DNA of 64,000 nt from Mycobacterium sp. GA-2829 (GCF_001499965.1 NZ_LQIT01000009.1:1-64000); one strand, 5' to 3'. Positions 49,810 through 60,454 are shown, counted from the stretch's first letter. Notes: generated by a model from the letters alone, not told the origin. Numbers and translations are program-made.

Positions 49810-49965
49810 ATGAGCACAGAAGTGAAGCCCAAAGCGTCGGGAGTGGTACGCGTTGCGCGGCACCCGGTGGTTCGCGCGGTCGCCAAGTGCGCGCTGATGT
49901 GCGCACTCGGCGCTCACACCAAGCATCGAAGCGCGAGGAAGCACGACAACCAGTGCTGCCCATGA
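49810..49965 (+). CDS. 51-residue basic peptide with terminal Cys pair, likely copper-regulated
   Basis: ATG at 49810 behind GGAGAGGAGA. The peptide is basic and amphipathic (VVRVARHPVVRAVAKCALMC) with Cys at 27 and 31, then His/Arg/Lys and a final QCCP. No family is recognised. The CsoR-type operator 25 bases upstream and the strong ribosome site argue that it is expressed. It may bind Cu(I) or be a membrane-active peptide. Comparable in size to the small copper-induced peptides of the RicR regulon but not similar in sequence. Confidence 0.55.
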   Translation: MSTEVKPKASGVVRVARHPVVRAVAKCALMCALGAHTKHRSARKHDNQCCP

Positions 49966-50426
49966 GCACCGGGCTCTGAGGTGCAGTCCCGTCACACACG
50001 ACGGTGATCGTCGTAACCAAAGGGCGGCGGTCGCCGGGTCCGGCATGTGTGTGCCGGTACCGGCCGCGTTCGTGGGTAGCGTCTGGGCATCGACGCTTAT
50101 GCCGAGACAAATGGGTTCGGCCAAGGCCATGCTGCACAACACCTTGAGCCGCCGCCGATGGCTGATCATTTGATTCGAAACCATCACGGGAGGACGCTCC
50201 GGTAGTGGGGGATCTACGATAGCGCCATACGGGGACCGCACACGGCCGGTCCGAATCACGTCGAAACGTCCTCGCTCTAGCCGCGATACTGCGTTCGCGG
50301 CTTTAGCGAGGCAGGGCAACAGCGCGAACGGCCCTTCGGTGCAGCACAACTCAATGCCATTCTGCAGCGTCTCAGATGCAGGGATGGGGTGGTCGTACGA
50401 CACAAGACCACCCCGTCCGCCCTAGG
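49966..50426. other. Gap of about 460 bases
   Basis: A minus-strand frame covers most of it but lacks any family feature, ribosome site or credible domain. I treat it as non-coding or a decayed gene. Confidence 0.4.
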
Positions 50427-50726
50427 TCAGCAGGAAGCGTCGACGTAGACCGTCGTGTACAAGACGCGCTCGACGAGTTGATCCCTGCGATTCTGGCGAT
50501 ATTCGGTGACGTCGCGGCCCGGGCGCACGCCGGTGACCCTGCACTGATCCAACGGTGCGGACCCCACCTTGTTGAGGATCACCTTATAGCCGTTCGACTC
50601 TAGTTTGCTGACAGTGTCCTGCACCGTGCCCGGTCCGGTCGGCGCCGCAGTGGCCGGTGGTGCCGACGCGATCATGAACGTGGCGATACCTGAAAAAGCA
50701 ATGGTCGCCGCAGTGGTCATCTTCAT
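50427..50726 (-). CDS. Small secreted protein, PASTA-like mycobacterial family
   Basis: 99 residues from ATG at 50726 with GAGGAG upstream. Signal peptide MKMTTAATIAFSGIATFMIA, cleaved near ATA-AP. The mature part reads GTVQDTVSKLESNGYKVILN, PLDQCRVTGVRPGRD and TTVYVDASC. Two Cys probably form a disulfide. Many mycobacteria encode this short secreted family, whose fold recalls a PASTA unit; the function is unknown. Two overlapping regulon dyads (50757-50790) precede it. Confidence 0.8.
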   Translation of the reverse strand: MKMTTAATIAFSGIATFMIASAPPATAAPTGPGTVQDTVSKLESNGYKVILNKVGSAPLDQCRVTGVRPGRDVTEYRQNRRDQLVERVLYTTVYVDASC

Positions 50727-50756
50727 GGTTGTTCTCCTCTCGCGTACCACGCACAT

Positions 50757-50790
50757 CTATTACTGAGCTTAGTACGGAGTTAATTAGTAG
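50757..50790. promoter_or_regulatory. Two overlapping 19-bp envelope-regulon dyads
   Basis: CTATTA-CTGAGCT-TAGTAC (50757-50775) and GTACGG-AGTTAAT-TAGTAG (50772-50790) share four bases. They start 31 bases upstream of the small secreted protein. Confidence 0.55.
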
Positions 50791-51142
50791 ATAGTTTCAG
50801 AATACATGGTTGTGAACGTATGCCAAGTGCAATGCGCCACGATTCGATAACGAGTAAATATCCTATGCACCAATACTTTTCATTTCGTCTGAGCATCAGA
50901 CATGCGCCTACAGGCAGCGCTGCAAAGAGCCTGAGACAACTGGCGTGCAGCAAACACCGAGGTGATCAACCGTCGGACTTGGATCCCTATGTGCCTGCTC
51001 TATCCGACGGTGTTTTCGGCGTTTGACGTCACAGGTTTGGGTTCACCGGGCCGTTATGCCATCGAAATCGCCGGCCCAACGTACAGCGGCCCATTTTCGC
51101 CGTTCCTGCGCCGTGCTCACGCCGGCTAGAAAGCGCGATGAC
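50791..51142. other. Gap of about 350 bases
   Basis: Locally AT-richer than its surroundings. No gene or repeat recognised; a short open frame at 50820-51026 has no supporting feature. Confidence 0.4.
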
Positions 51143-52402
51143 TCACTCTCGCGCCGATGTAGCCAGTACTGGCGCGGGCGCTAGATGTCCGCGGCGGTCA
51201 AGTCGATGCAACGCAAGTCCTGCTACCAATCCCACCAGTGCGAGTCCGCCCCAGAGCAATTCGTCGGTGCCGGCGTCGCGGGCGGCCTGCAGGAGTGCAC
51301 CGGTGGCGAGATTGCCGATCAGGATGCCAACTCCCACGATGGTGTTGTAGAACCCGTAGTGCGTCGCCACGAGGCGGTTGCCCGCCAAGGACACCACCGT
51401 GTCCATCTCAAAGGGGAACACGGCCGCCGATCCGACCGCCAGTAGCGTCGCCGACACCAGCAATGCCGCGATGGCCGCCGCGGCGCCGAAGCGCCCGCTG
51501 TTGGGAACCACGAACAGCGGCACGAAGGACATCGCCAGAATCGTCATGCCGATCGTCAGAGATCGTCCGGCGCCCCAGCGGGCCGAAAACCATCGCGTGA
51601 TGCGCAACTGTCCGCCCACCGCGACGAGCCCGGAAGCGACGAATACCGCTGCAACAAGCAGGGATTCGTGTTGCGGTGCCAGTGCTGCGGCGTGCAGCGG
51701 CAAGGCCAGATAGACCTGGAAACTCAACACGTAGGAGCCGATCATCGCGGCGGCGAACCACAGGAATCGTCGATTGGCCACGATGACGCGCCAGTCGTCG
51801 AGTATGGCCGACTTCTCATCGAGCGGGTCGGCGCTGTGCTGAGGCAACGCGAACAGCTGCGCCACCGTCAGCACGGCGAACACTGCAGCGGCGACAGCAG
51901 CCGCGATGCGGAAGTCCACCACCATCAGCGCTAGTCCTGCCAGCGGGCCGGCCAGGATGCCGGCCTGATAGAACACGTTGAACATTGCGAACGCTTCGAC
52001 TCTGCGGTGTCCGGAATCAGCAGCGAGGTAGGCGCGCACCGCGGGGTTGAACAGTGCTCCCGCGAAACCTGTTGCCGCCGAGGCGATCAAAATGGCAGGT
52101 AGTGAGTGCGCGAAGACCAGCAGCCCGAATCCGACAGTGCGCAACAGGCAGCCGGCAACGATAAGCGGCTTGTAGCCAAGCCGGTCAGCGAGGGTACCGC
52201 CGATGATGAACATGCCCTGCTGGGAGAAGTTGCGTACTCCCAGAACCAGACCGATTGCCCATGCCGCCAGTCCCAGCGGCCCCGCCAGATAGCCGGCCAG
52301 ATACGGCATCAACATGTAGAACCCGAGGTTGATTCCGAACTGGTTGACCATCAAGATGCGGCTGGGCCAGCCGAAGCTGCTGAATTGCCGGACCAGACCC
52401 AT
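51143..52402 (-). CDS. Major facilitator superfamily transporter
   Basis: 419 residues with twelve helices. The MFS signature after helix 2 is GGTLADRLGYKPLIVAGCLL; helix 5 carries AGILAGPLAGLAL. It resembles MdtH-type exporters. Its ATG shares a base with the stop of the Cds1-like gene (TGATG at 52400-52404), so it is co-translated with a cysteine-degrading enzyme. A role in cysteine, thiol or metabolite export is a reasonable guess; the substrate is not shown by sequence. Confidence 0.82.
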   Translation of the reverse strand: MGLVRQFSSFGWPSRILMVNQFGINLGFYMLMPYLAGYLAGPLGLAAWAIGLVLGVRNFSQQGMFIIGGTLADRLGYKPLIVAGCLLRTVGFGLLVFAHSLPAILIASAATGFAGALFNPAVRAYLAADSGHRRVEAFAMFNVFYQAGILAGPLAGLALMVVDFRIAAAVAAAVFAVLTVAQLFALPQHSADPLDEKSAILDDWRVIVANRRFLWFAAAMIGSYVLSFQVYLALPLHAAALAPQHESLLVAAVFVASGLVAVGGQLRITRWFSARWGAGRSLTIGMTILAMSFVPLFVVPNSGRFGAAAAIAALLVSATLLAVGSAAVFPFEMDTVVSLAGNRLVATHYGFYNTIVGVGILIGNLATGALLQAARDAGTDELLWGGLALVGLVAGLALHRLDRRGHLAPAPVLATSARE

Positions 52403-53511
52403 CAGCGGTCACCCCGCACCGGATCGACCACATTGACGCACCGTGTCCAGGAGTTGACAACCTGTTCGGTCGGATTGGCGATGGCTGCCGGCTCTTCGGG
52501 CGGATGCCCATCGAGAAGGCCGTGCTGGCGGCAGTAGTCGTCGTTGTAGACGGTGTCGAAGTAGCGTTGCGGTCCGTCGGGGAAGACAGCGGCGATGGTC
52601 GTGTCCACAGGGTGGGTTCGGGCCACCCAGCCGGCGACCAGCGCGACGGCGCCGACGCTCCATCCGCCGCTGGCGAAGTGGGTTGCCGCCAGTGTGCGGC
52701 ACGTCCGCACCGCCTCGGCCGGAGCTACCCAGTGCACTTCATCGAACGCGTCGTAGTCGACGTTGCGCGGATAGATACTCGAGCCCAGTCCGCGCATCAA
52801 ACGGGTAGCCGCCGGTTGGCCGAAGATGGTCGACCCGACGGTGTCCACCCCGATCAATCGCAAATCGGGATTGAATTGACGCAGGACGCGCGCTATCCCC
52901 GCTGAGTGACCGCCGGTGCCCACTGAGCACACCAACACATCGATGTGGCCCAGCTGCGCGTGCAGTTCGAGCGCCAAGCCCTGGTAAGCCTCCACGTTGT
53001 CAGGATTGTTGTACTGATCGGGATACCACGAGTGTGGATGGGCATCCAGTAATTCAGCGACGCGGTCTCGGCGGGCTTGCTGCCAGCCGCCCTGCGGATG
53101 CGGGTCGGTCACCACGTCGATGTCGGCGCCGTAGGCAGACAGCATCCGGTGCATGATCGGCTCCATGCCAGGGTCGGCGACCAAGGTTACGGGGTGCCCG
53201 TACACGGTGCCGGCCAGTGCCAACCCCAAACCCAGGGTGCCGCTGGTGGATTCGACGATGCGCGCACCAGGTCGCAGGTCACCGCGAGCCCTGCCGCGCT
53301 CCACCATGTACATGGCGGGCCGGTCTTTCATGCCGCCGGGATTAGAACCTTCCAGCTTGGCCCAAAAGCCGCGCTTATGGTCACTGAGGGGCGCAGATAT
53401 CCGCAGCACCGGGGTATGTCCCACCATCGTCCCTGGCCGGTGGTTTCGGCCCAGCCCGCGCTGGCGCGACGAGTGATAGTCGGTGGAATGGATGGACAGA
53501 ACATTGGTCAT
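52402..53511 (-). CDS. cds1: PLP-dependent cysteine desulfhydrase/synthase family, Cds1-like
   Basis: 369 residues, fold type II PLP enzyme. The Lys that binds PLP is in [20 protein letters not shown], the phosphate loop in [14 protein letters not shown] and the Asn/Ser loop in [18 protein letters not shown]. Length and the C-terminal [17 protein letters not shown] segment match M. tuberculosis Cds1 (Rv3684), which converts cysteine to H2S, pyruvate and ammonia. It is followed by a co-translated MFS gene. The H2S produced links it to the persulfide module at 7.4-10.3 kb. Start at 53511. Confidence 0.8.
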   Translation of the reverse strand: MTNVLSIHSTDYHSSRQRGLGRNHRPGTMVGHTPVLRISAPLSDHKRGFWAKLEGSNPGGMKDRPAMYMVERGRARGDLRPGARIVESTSGTLGLGLALAGTVYGHPVTLVADPGMEPIMHRMLSAYGADIDVVTDPHPQGGWQQARRDRVAELLDAHPHSWYPDQYNNPDNVEAYQGLALELHAQLGHIDVLVCSVGTGGHSAGIARVLRQFNPDLRLIGVDTVGSTIFGQPAATRLMRGLGSSIYPRNVDYDAFDEVHWVAPAEAVRTCRTLAATHFASGGWSVGAVALVAGWVARTHPVDTTIAAVFPDGPQRYFDTVYNDDYCRQHGLLDGHPPEEPAAIANPTEQVVNSWTRCVNVVDPVRGDR

Positions 53512-53624
53512 ATTGGCGTCGCTTCTGTATTAGCGCCGCGGCTTGATTGCGCGGCAATTGATAAATGGCAGCGGGCAGCGACCAGCCGCTCTCGAGTGAG
53601 TGCGGTCGGTCTAGCGCTGCCCGA

Positions 53625-54038
53625 TCAGCGCCGCGAAATACAGAAGCGCGTCAGCAACTGACGGCCTGACGTAACAGTTCTAGGGCCACCCGGTGGCCCG
53701 CGCACCGTCCCAAAGACCGCTTGGCCGCCGTACAGCCAAGCCGCCACCACGGCGAGAGCCAACCCGAGGGCCGCCAGAACCGAAGTTGCCCGTGGGAGCA
53801 CAGCGGTGGCGAAGGTGTCTGGAAATCCGGCTGCGGCATCTCGTCCGAGGTGCGAATGGTCCGAAACGACAGCTAACTGGTCGGCCACGTTGGCTGTGAG
53901 TACGTGGGCCGCGTGGTTGTCCGAACGTTCCATCCACGGCGAGGCAGGCGCACTGCCGATGAGCAGCGCCCAGAAAGCGACCGTCAGCGCTATCGCTGAC
54001 CGCAATCGCCATTTCGCGCGGACCTCGTTGTACCTCAA
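53625..54038 (-). CDS. LpqS-like exported protein
   Basis: 137 residues; start uncertain (TTG at 54038 or TTG at 54005, the latter matching MRSAIA-type starts). Signal-anchor helix, then SDNHAAHVLTANV and VVSDHSHLG with several His, FATAVLPRA, a second hydrophobic helix, and the family-typical end RGPP...GRQLLTRFCISRR. M. tuberculosis LpqS ends in a near-identical QDLLTRFC motif and belongs to the copper-responsive RicR regulon. No lipobox Cys is present here. Likely a membrane-bound copper-responsive protein. A regulon dyad lies 209 bases upstream. Confidence 0.65.
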   Translation of the reverse strand: MRYNEVRAKWRLRSAIALTVAFWALLIGSAPASPWMERSDNHAAHVLTANVADQLAVVSDHSHLGRDAAAGFPDTFATAVLPRATSVLAALGLALAVVAAWLYGGQAVFGTVRGPPGGPRTVTSGRQLLTRFCISRR

Positions 54039-54932
54039 TGTCGCCCACTGTAGCAGCTTGTACGGCCATCCTCCGTAGGTCCTCGAGCTGAGTCCATGTC
54101 GTTATGCGCTCGCGATTCGACAGTTAGAACCGGTTACGCAGGTGAGACATGCCGATTGTGTGATCTGCGCGACTATCTCACTGGGGCAATCGGTTTGGTT
54201 TATTTCCGACGGTATGCGTCACCTGCTATACATGTGCGCAGCTCACCTACTATTCTGGTACGTAGAAATCGCGCGGCACTTCCACGGCGATTCCCGGCGA
54301 GCCTCGACCCGGCGGGGGCCCTTCTGGCGGGTGCATCTGCCCATGTCACACTAAAACCAGAAATCCCACTGTTACCACGCTGATTGCCGTGTCGATGTAT
54401 AGATCAACGCCTTGGTCAAGCTGCCCGACAAGCTCCTTGACACTGCCAGACGCGTGTAGGAATTACCGCATTTTCACTCTGCCCGTACCGGAAACGGGCC
54501 GTCGCGGACCTCGCAACGGAGTTACCAGCTAACTTGCCCGCGCGGAGAGGGTGTGCGGGTGCCCGATCGACGCCATACAACCCCTGGCGCGAACATCGCG
54601 ACATCACGGCGTGGCTGAGGCGGATGCGGTGAGCTCCGTCCAGGTCGGGACTGTGGGGCTACTGCTCCGCCGGTGGACCGCTCGGATTCTGGTAAGTCGG
54701 TGAGGAGCAGGTTGGGTGCCGGTTTGGGTGAGTAAGTGTCTGACAGTTCCTGCATCCGGGCGCCCGGTGTCGGCGATCGCCTTGGGTGGCGGACCGTTTT
54801 CCCGTCCTCCGTGGCTGCTCCCGGGTGCGCGGTCGCCGGGCAGGTCGACGGTGCTGGAGATAGGTGTAGTGCAATAGCTCCACGGAGCCGGGGTTGACTC
54901 GGGTTCTGAGCATGTAGGTCGTGGCTGACAGG
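54039..54932. other. Gap of about 900 bases
   Basis: It contains the dyad at 54247-54265 but no convincing gene. Several minus-strand frames between 54600 and 54930 have Pro/Arg-rich composition expected of shadow frames in GC-rich DNA. Confidence 0.4.
54247..54265. promoter_or_regulatory. 19-bp envelope-regulon dyad without an adjacent gene
   Basis: CTACTA-TTCTGGT-ACGTAG at 54247-54265. The nearest start is the LpqS-like gene 209 bases away. Confidence 0.5.
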
Positions 54933-55079
54933 TCAGCGTGGTTTGGAGCAATCCACTTCGTCGGTGCCCAGCCGGATAAGCCGCGCGGCCTCTACCGAGA
55001 ACGCGCCCATGATCACGATCACCGCGACCAGTGCGACCAGTTGCCACCAGAGGCCGCCACCCCGAGCGCGAAACCGCAT
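54933..55079 (-). CDS. 48-residue single-helix membrane protein
   Basis: ATG at 55079 with AAGGCGGG upstream. Basic N-terminus (MRFRARGG), one helix (LWWQLVALVAVIVIMGAFSV) and a short charged tail ending DCSKPR. Topology suggests the tail is outside or periplasmic, with one Cys. No family known. Credible because of its clean signal-anchor layout, but short. Confidence 0.42.
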   Translation of the reverse strand: MRFRARGGGLWWQLVALVAVIVIMGAFSVEAARLIRLGTDEVDCSKPR

Positions 55080-55343
55080 TCCGACCCGCCTTTCCTCGGC
55101 GCTTCGGCGAACGCACCCTGCTTACTGGGCGCGACCGTAGATCGTTGCCGAGTGCCCATGTCCGTGCATGCCCGTCCGGAACAGCGCGGGAATTCGTTGT
55201 CGTCGAGCGCTTTAGGCCGTGAGCGGTCTGTGCCCGCGCAGCTCGGCCGCCCCTGCGATGCCGATGCGGCTTCGCAGCCCACTGGTGCTGCAGCACAGTG
55301 GGCTCGTAACATGGCGGAAGTCGGGCCAATCGCAGGAGACCAC

Positions 55344-55805
55344 ATGGGCTACTTCACTTCATCCGCCGCTCGTGCGGGCAGGTGGCCGGCCGTGTCGCTG
55401 ACGGCGCGGCGAACGGAATCGCCGGTTTGGACGTGGTTGGCGCTGAGCGGGTTGCTGGGCGCGCTGGTCCTCGCTGTGCTGGGCGTTCCGTCGGTTGACA
55501 TGCATGGGCCGTTGCATTACGCCGGCATCATGGATCCGCTCTGCGGCGCAACACGATCGGTGTATCTGACGATGCACGGTCAATGGGAGGCTGCGCTGCG
55601 CTACAACCCCGCCGCTCCCCTGCTACTCATCGTGGCAGCCAGCATGGTCCTGCGCGGCGCCGCCGGGTGGTGGACCCGACGCTGGGTACAAATCCGGATG
55701 CCGCGCCGCACCGCGATCGCGGTCGCCGTGGTCGCCTTAGTCGCGCTCCAGGTTCGTCAGCAGTCCAGCGTGGCGCTATTGACTGCGCCCTGGGCGGGTA
55801 GCTGA
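55344..55805 (+). CDS. DUF2752 membrane protein
   Basis: 153 residues from ATG at 55344, placed by GCAGGAGACC five bases ahead. Three or four helices. The DUF2752 core reads AGIMDPLCGATRSVYLTMHG followed by ALRYNPAAPLLLIVAA, with the Cys-Gly-(x)-Thr-Arg element intact. The family is widespread and unassigned. About 280 featureless bases separate it from the convergent cupin gene. Confidence 0.72.
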   Translation: MGYFTSSAARAGRWPAVSLTARRTESPVWTWLALSGLLGALVLAVLGVPSVDMHGPLHYAGIMDPLCGATRSVYLTMHGQWEAALRYNPAAPLLLIVAASMVLRGAAGWWTRRWVQIRMPRRTAIAVAVVALVALQVRQQSSVALLTAPWAGS

Positions 55806-56085
55806 GGGGACCGCTCACCATTTACGCAAGACGTCCGCATCACGCGCGGCAACTTGTGCTCCAGATCTTTACTGAGTCCCTCACCTGCTAGTCGCTGCGG
55901 CCGCAGTGAGAGTTCGGCGGGTTGATAGGCGGCGTGGCTTGGTCGTCACACATCTCAGCGCCGATGTACTTGTCGCCGAAACTCATTGGTCATGCGAAAC
56001 TATCCGCGCTGGCGCGGACGGCGTGGTCACAGCCGGTTGTAGCCCGGCTCGCCCGACACGAGTCAGGACCGGGCGGAACCGTCGA

Positions 56086-56499
56086 TCAGGCTGGTACGCG
56101 GCGGTCTTGGCGCGCGGCGATTTCCTCGTCGTCGACGAGGACAAGCATCGGCTGGCCGGGCGCGCACAGCATCGTGACGAGGAATCGCAGCGGGATATCC
56201 GAGCGGTTGTTGGCATCCTGGTAGTGAATGACGTCGCCGCCCGGTTCCCAGAACGCCTCGCCGGCTTTGAGGACCCGCGGCGGCTCACCTTCCAGCTCGA
56301 ACATGATCTCGCCTTCGAGCACATAGCCGAACGCTGGTCCGCCCGGGTGGCGATGCGGTGGGGCGCCCGCGTCGCCCGGCGGGTACTCGATCACCACGGT
56401 CATCACTTCCGCACCGTCGGGTAGTACCGGAGGTGTCGCGGTCTGGACGACGGTCAGCGCTGACTGCCACGCGGTGCTGCGTCCGGGGTTGTTCGACAT
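56086..56499 (-). CDS. Cupin-domain protein
   Basis: 137 residues, ATG at 56499 behind AAAGGAGAACAA. A single small cupin barrel: APPHRHPGGPAFGYVLEGEI carries the two metal His and Glu of motif 1, and AFWEPGGDVIHYQDANNRSD supplies motif 2 His. Such proteins bind Fe, Mn or Cu and act as dioxygenases, isomerases or sensors; no substrate is evident. Monocistronic. Confidence 0.8.
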   Translation of the reverse strand: MSNNPGRSTAWQSALTVVQTATPPVLPDGAEVMTVVIEYPPGDAGAPPHRHPGGPAFGYVLEGEIMFELEGEPPRVLKAGEAFWEPGGDVIHYQDANNRSDIPLRFLVTMLCAPGQPMLVLVDDEEIAARQDRRVPA

Positions 56500-57324
<825 letters not shown>

Positions 57325-57369
57325 ATGTTGAGGCGTCGCGCTGAGGGCGGTGGCCCCCTGCTCATCGCG

Positions 57370-58101
57370 CTATACCGCTAGTCGATAACCGATTCCGCGG
57401 ACGTTCAACACCAGCAATGGCCTAGCGGGGTCGTCTCCCAATTTTCTGCGCAGATTACCGATATGCACGTGGAGTTTGGCGACACTGCCCGCCCACCGCG
57501 GCCCCCACACCGCGTCCAACATCTGTTGCAGAGTCGTCACACCACCCGGCCGCTGAGCCAGTATCGCCAGAATCTCAAACTCCGTGCGGGTCAGGGTGAT
57601 CTGCTCGTCGGCGACAAAGACCTCGCGCCGCGCGAGATCGATAGCAAGCCACCCGAATTCCTTCCTTCCTGGCGTATTTTCGGAATACGGCCGGACTCCG
57701 TAGGCCGTCGGGGGCGGGAGGAAGCGACGTAGGACAGCCCGTATACGGGCAGCCACCTCACGGCTGGTGAATGGTTTGGCTAGCACGTCGTCGGCTCCAG
57801 CGGCGAGGCCAGCGATCGTAGTGGCTTCATCACTTCGCGCGGTCAACATCGTGATATGCGCGTCGGATACCGTGCGCATTCGACGGCAGAGTTGCACGCC
57901 GTCGCCTCCACGCAGATCGAAATCAAGCAGAATTATCCGGGGCCGCAGATTTCTCGCCGCGACCAGCGCTTCGGCACTACTGTCGGTGACGAGGACCGCC
58001 ACCTCCTCAGCGGGAAGTTGTTCGGCGAGGCGATCGGTCCAGCCCGCGCCGGTAGAGACGACGAGAATTCGCAGTGCTGAGCTGGGCGCGCTGTTATGCA
58101 C
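57370..58101 (-). CDS. OmpR-family response regulator with atypical receiver
   Basis: 243 residues, GTG at 58101. The receiver has the phosphoacceptor Asp60 (IILLDFDLRGGDG), Thr in ITMLTAR and Lys in VLAKPF. The acidic pair that normally follows beta-strand 1 is missing (ILVVSTGAGW), so Mg-dependent phosphorylation is doubtful. The DNA-binding winged helix is complete (LTRTEFEILAILAQRPGGVT; VHIGNLRRKLGDDPARPLL; VRGIGYRL). No histidine kinase gene lies nearby. The dyad at 58109-58127 ends at -8 from the start, so it would block initiation directly. Confidence 0.85.
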   Translation of the reverse strand: MHNSAPSSALRILVVSTGAGWTDRLAEQLPAEEVAVLVTDSSAEALVAARNLRPRIILLDFDLRGGDGVQLCRRMRTVSDAHITMLTARSDEATTIAGLAAGADDVLAKPFTSREVAARIRAVLRRFLPPPTAYGVRPYSENTPGRKEFGWLAIDLARREVFVADEQITLTRTEFEILAILAQRPGGVTTLQQMLDAVWGPRWAGSVAKLHVHIGNLRRKLGDDPARPLLVLNVRGIGYRLAV

Positions 58102-58108
58102 TCGATCA

Positions 58109-58127
58109 ATACTGCCGTACTACGTAC
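58109..58127. promoter_or_regulatory. 19-bp envelope-regulon dyad, at the response-regulator start
   Basis: ATACTG-CCGTACT-ACGTAC at 58109-58127, beginning eight bases upstream of the GTG at 58101 (minus strand). Confidence 0.5.
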
Positions 58128-58405
58128 TTCGTAGGGTGGTGACGCGCCGGGTGCGGAGTGTCTTCAAGAAATCTTTATCTAGCGACGCCTAATTTGCGAC
58201 ATCGTTGTAGTCATCGATCGCTTGCTGCCTGAGATAAGGGCGCTTAACGCGGAGCGGTCAGTGCGCCCTTCATTCAATCCTCGCGCCCCACGCGACGATC
58301 CGAACACCGCCTGGCGCGCATAACCGTTGGGTCCATGCAGGGGCCTTTGCGCCGTACGGTTTTGGAGTGAGGATTGCCAGCCGCCAAGGCCTACGGTCAG
58401 TGGCC

Positions 58406-58424
58406 GTACGTAATAATCCCGTAG
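58406..58424. promoter_or_regulatory. 19-bp envelope-regulon dyad, upstream of lnt
   Basis: GTACGT-AATAATC-CCGTAG at 58406-58424, 25 bases before the lnt ATG. Confidence 0.55.
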
Positions 58425-58448
58425 GCTGACAAAGGGTGCGGCTATCCG

Positions 58449-60191
58449 ATGGTCAAGCCGGTGAGGGCGGTCGGACATGGTAAAGACAGCGTGGATTGTG
58501 CGGGGCGGCATCGGTCCGCGTATTTGGACTGGTTCGGATTGGAATCGGTTGTGGGGGAGGTAAAGGCCGGTCGGCCGCTGCAGCGGCGGCTGGCCAGAGG
58601 AGCCTGCGCGGTGGCCGGCGGTCTGCTGTTAGCGGCGAGTTTTTCACCCTTGAGCTGGTGGTTGAGCGCGATAGCCGGCCTGGCGGTGTTGGCGTGGGTG
58701 CTGGCCGGCCCATCCACCCGACCTCTCGGTGGCTTCGGGTACGGGCTGCTGTTCGGCTTGGCGTTCTATCTACCCCTATTACCCTGGGTCGGAAATCTGG
58801 TGGGCCCGGCACCCTGGGTAGCACTGGCCTTGATGTGTGCGCTTTTCCCCGCCGTGTTCGCCGTCGTGGCCGTGTTGCTGCGAGGACTGACGGGTTGGCC
58901 GCTGTGGTGGGCAGCCTGGTGGGCGGCCGTCGAATGGCTCAAGAGTGTGGTTCCGTTCGGCGGATTCCCCTGGGGCGTTGTCGGATTCAGCCAGGCCGAT
59001 GGTCCGCTGGCGGTTTTCGCGCGCCTGGGAGGGGTGGCGCTGGTGTCGTTTACCGCGGCGTTGCTGGGCTTCTGTGTGGCCGCCCTTGCCCTGCTGGTTC
59101 CGCGCTCGGCGCGCACCGATGTCAAGGGCACCATTGCGGTTTGCGTCGTGTGCATTGCGCTGGTCAGCATCGGCGCCGCGGCGATCGGACCGATAGTGCG
59201 GAACTCAACTGTTGACGCCGGACCCATGGTGACGGTGGCTGTGGTGCAGGGAAACGTCCCCCGGCTCGGTTTGGACTTCAACGCCCAGCGCCGCGCCGTG
59301 CTGGACAACCATGTTCGCCAGACGCTGCAACTCGCCGAGGATATCCGGTCCGGACGAGCCGCCCAACCGCAGTTTGTCATCTGGCCGGAGAATTCCTCGG
59401 ACATCGATCCCCTGCTCAACGACGATGCCCGGCGGCAGATCACGCGGGCCACCACGGCCATCGGCGCGCCCATTTTGGTCGGCGCCGTCTTGGCTCGGCC
59501 CGAGTGGAGTCGATCGGCGCCGGTCAGTTCCAACTCGGTGATCGTGTGGGATCCGCTCAGCGGGCCGGGACAACGCCATGACAAGAAGATCGTTCAACCG
59601 TTCGGTGAATATTTGCCCTGGCGCGGGTTCCTTCGCCACCTTTCTGGCTACGCCGACCGGGCCGGATACTTCACGGCCGGCACCGGCAGCGGCGTCGTGC
59701 AGGCGGCCGGGGTCCCGGTCGGTGTGACCACATGCTGGGAGGTCATCTTCGATCGGGCCGCGCGCGAAGCAGTGCTCAACGGCGCGCAGATACTGGCGGT
59801 CCCCAGCAACAACGCCACGTTCAACGAGCAGATGAGCCGCCAGCAGTTGGCATTCGCCAAAATCCGGGCCATCGAGCATGGCCGCAGCGTCGTCGTAGCT
59901 GGTACCACGGGCATCAGCGCGGTGATTACCCCGCAGGGCACGGTCGTGGCGGACACCGAGTTCTTCGAGCCCGCGTACCTGGTCAATCGAATCCCGTTAC
60001 AGACCAACGTCACTCCCGCGACACGATGGGCGCCGCTATTGCAGTGGGCGCTCATCGCGATCGCCGCCGCAACGGTGATCGTGACGCTTATCGGCCGGAT
60101 CCTCAATCCCGCATCCCCTACCGGTGACATTGCCGATGCGGCGAACCACCGCGTCAACGGCCGGGTTTGGCGGCCCAGCCAACGAGCATGA
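58449..60191 (+). CDS. lnt: Apolipoprotein N-acyltransferase
   Basis: 580 residues; ATG at 58449, or a GTG about 36 codons later, since the first residues are not family-like. Six to seven N-terminal helices (about 45-255) precede a nitrilase-type catalytic domain. The triad is visible: Glu in [11 protein letters not shown], Lys in [16 protein letters not shown] and Cys in [12 protein letters not shown]. Lnt adds the third acyl chain to lipoproteins at the plasma membrane. It complements the lgt gene at 24103; no lspA is in the window. The end overlaps the convergent gene at 60154 by 38 bases. Confidence 0.9.
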   Translation: MVKPVRAVGHGKDSVDCAGRHRSAYLDWFGLESVVGEVKAGRPLQRRLARGACAVAGGLLLAASFSPLSWWLSAIAGLAVLAWVLAGPSTRPLGGFGYGLLFGLAFYLPLLPWVGNLVGPAPWVALALMCALFPAVFAVVAVLLRGLTGWPLWWAAWWAAVEWLKSVVPFGGFPWGVVGFSQADGPLAVFARLGGVALVSFTAALLGFCVAALALLVPRSARTDVKGTIAVCVVCIALVSIGAAAIGPIVRNSTVDAGPMVTVAVVQGNVPRLGLDFNAQRRAVLDNHVRQTLQLAEDIRSGRAAQPQFVIWPENSSDIDPLLNDDARRQITRATTAIGAPILVGAVLARPEWSRSAPVSSNSVIVWDPLSGPGQRHDKKIVQPFGEYLPWRGFLRHLSGYADRAGYFTAGTGSGVVQAAGVPVGVTTCWEVIFDRAAREAVLNGAQILAVPSNNATFNEQMSRQQLAFAKIRAIEHGRSVVVAGTTGISAVITPQGTVVADTEFFEPAYLVNRIPLQTNVTPATRWAPLLQWALIAIAAATVIVTLIGRILNPASPTGDIADAANHRVNGRVWRPSQRA

Positions 60192-60414
60192 AGCCGGCCA
60201 GCACCAGCATCCCCGCCATGGGATAGCCCAACAGCAGATCCTGGTACCCGACGATGCGCATCTGTGCAAGGTGTGTGTAGACGTGCGCGAACGCCATCAC
60301 TGAGCCCACCCCGACGAGCAGCCAGCCCAGCAGACGGCGAGACCGTTCCCGCCGGTATGCCGGCGTGTATATCGACGGTTTGGGGTTGCGTGACAGGCGC
60401 CGGATGGGACTCAT
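60154..60414 (-). CDS. Two-helix membrane protein of unknown function
   Basis: 86 residues from ATG at 60414; the open frame runs further upstream but through the dyad at 60455-60473. N-terminus basic ([20 protein letters not shown]), then two helices ([39 protein letters not shown]). The loop between them is short, with a His-containing first helix. Similar short actinobacterial membrane proteins exist without function. It overlaps the 3' end of lnt on the opposite strand. Confidence 0.65.
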   Translation of the reverse strand: MSPIRRLSRNPKPSIYTPAYRRERSRRLLGWLLVGVGSVMAFAHVYTHLAQMRIVGYQDLLLGYPMAGMLVLAGFMLVGWAAKPGR

Positions 60415-60454
60415 GGCAATCGACCGACCTTCCGAACTTGTACGGACTAAGGGA

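Noticed and set aside
49762..50403. 213-residue minus-strand ORF
   Set aside because: No ribosome site or domain; it runs opposite the better-supported small gene at 49810.
54604..55329. 241-residue minus-strand ORF
   Set aside because: Pro/Arg/Thr-rich shadow composition and overlap with the cleaner 48-residue membrane ORF and the DUF2752 leader.
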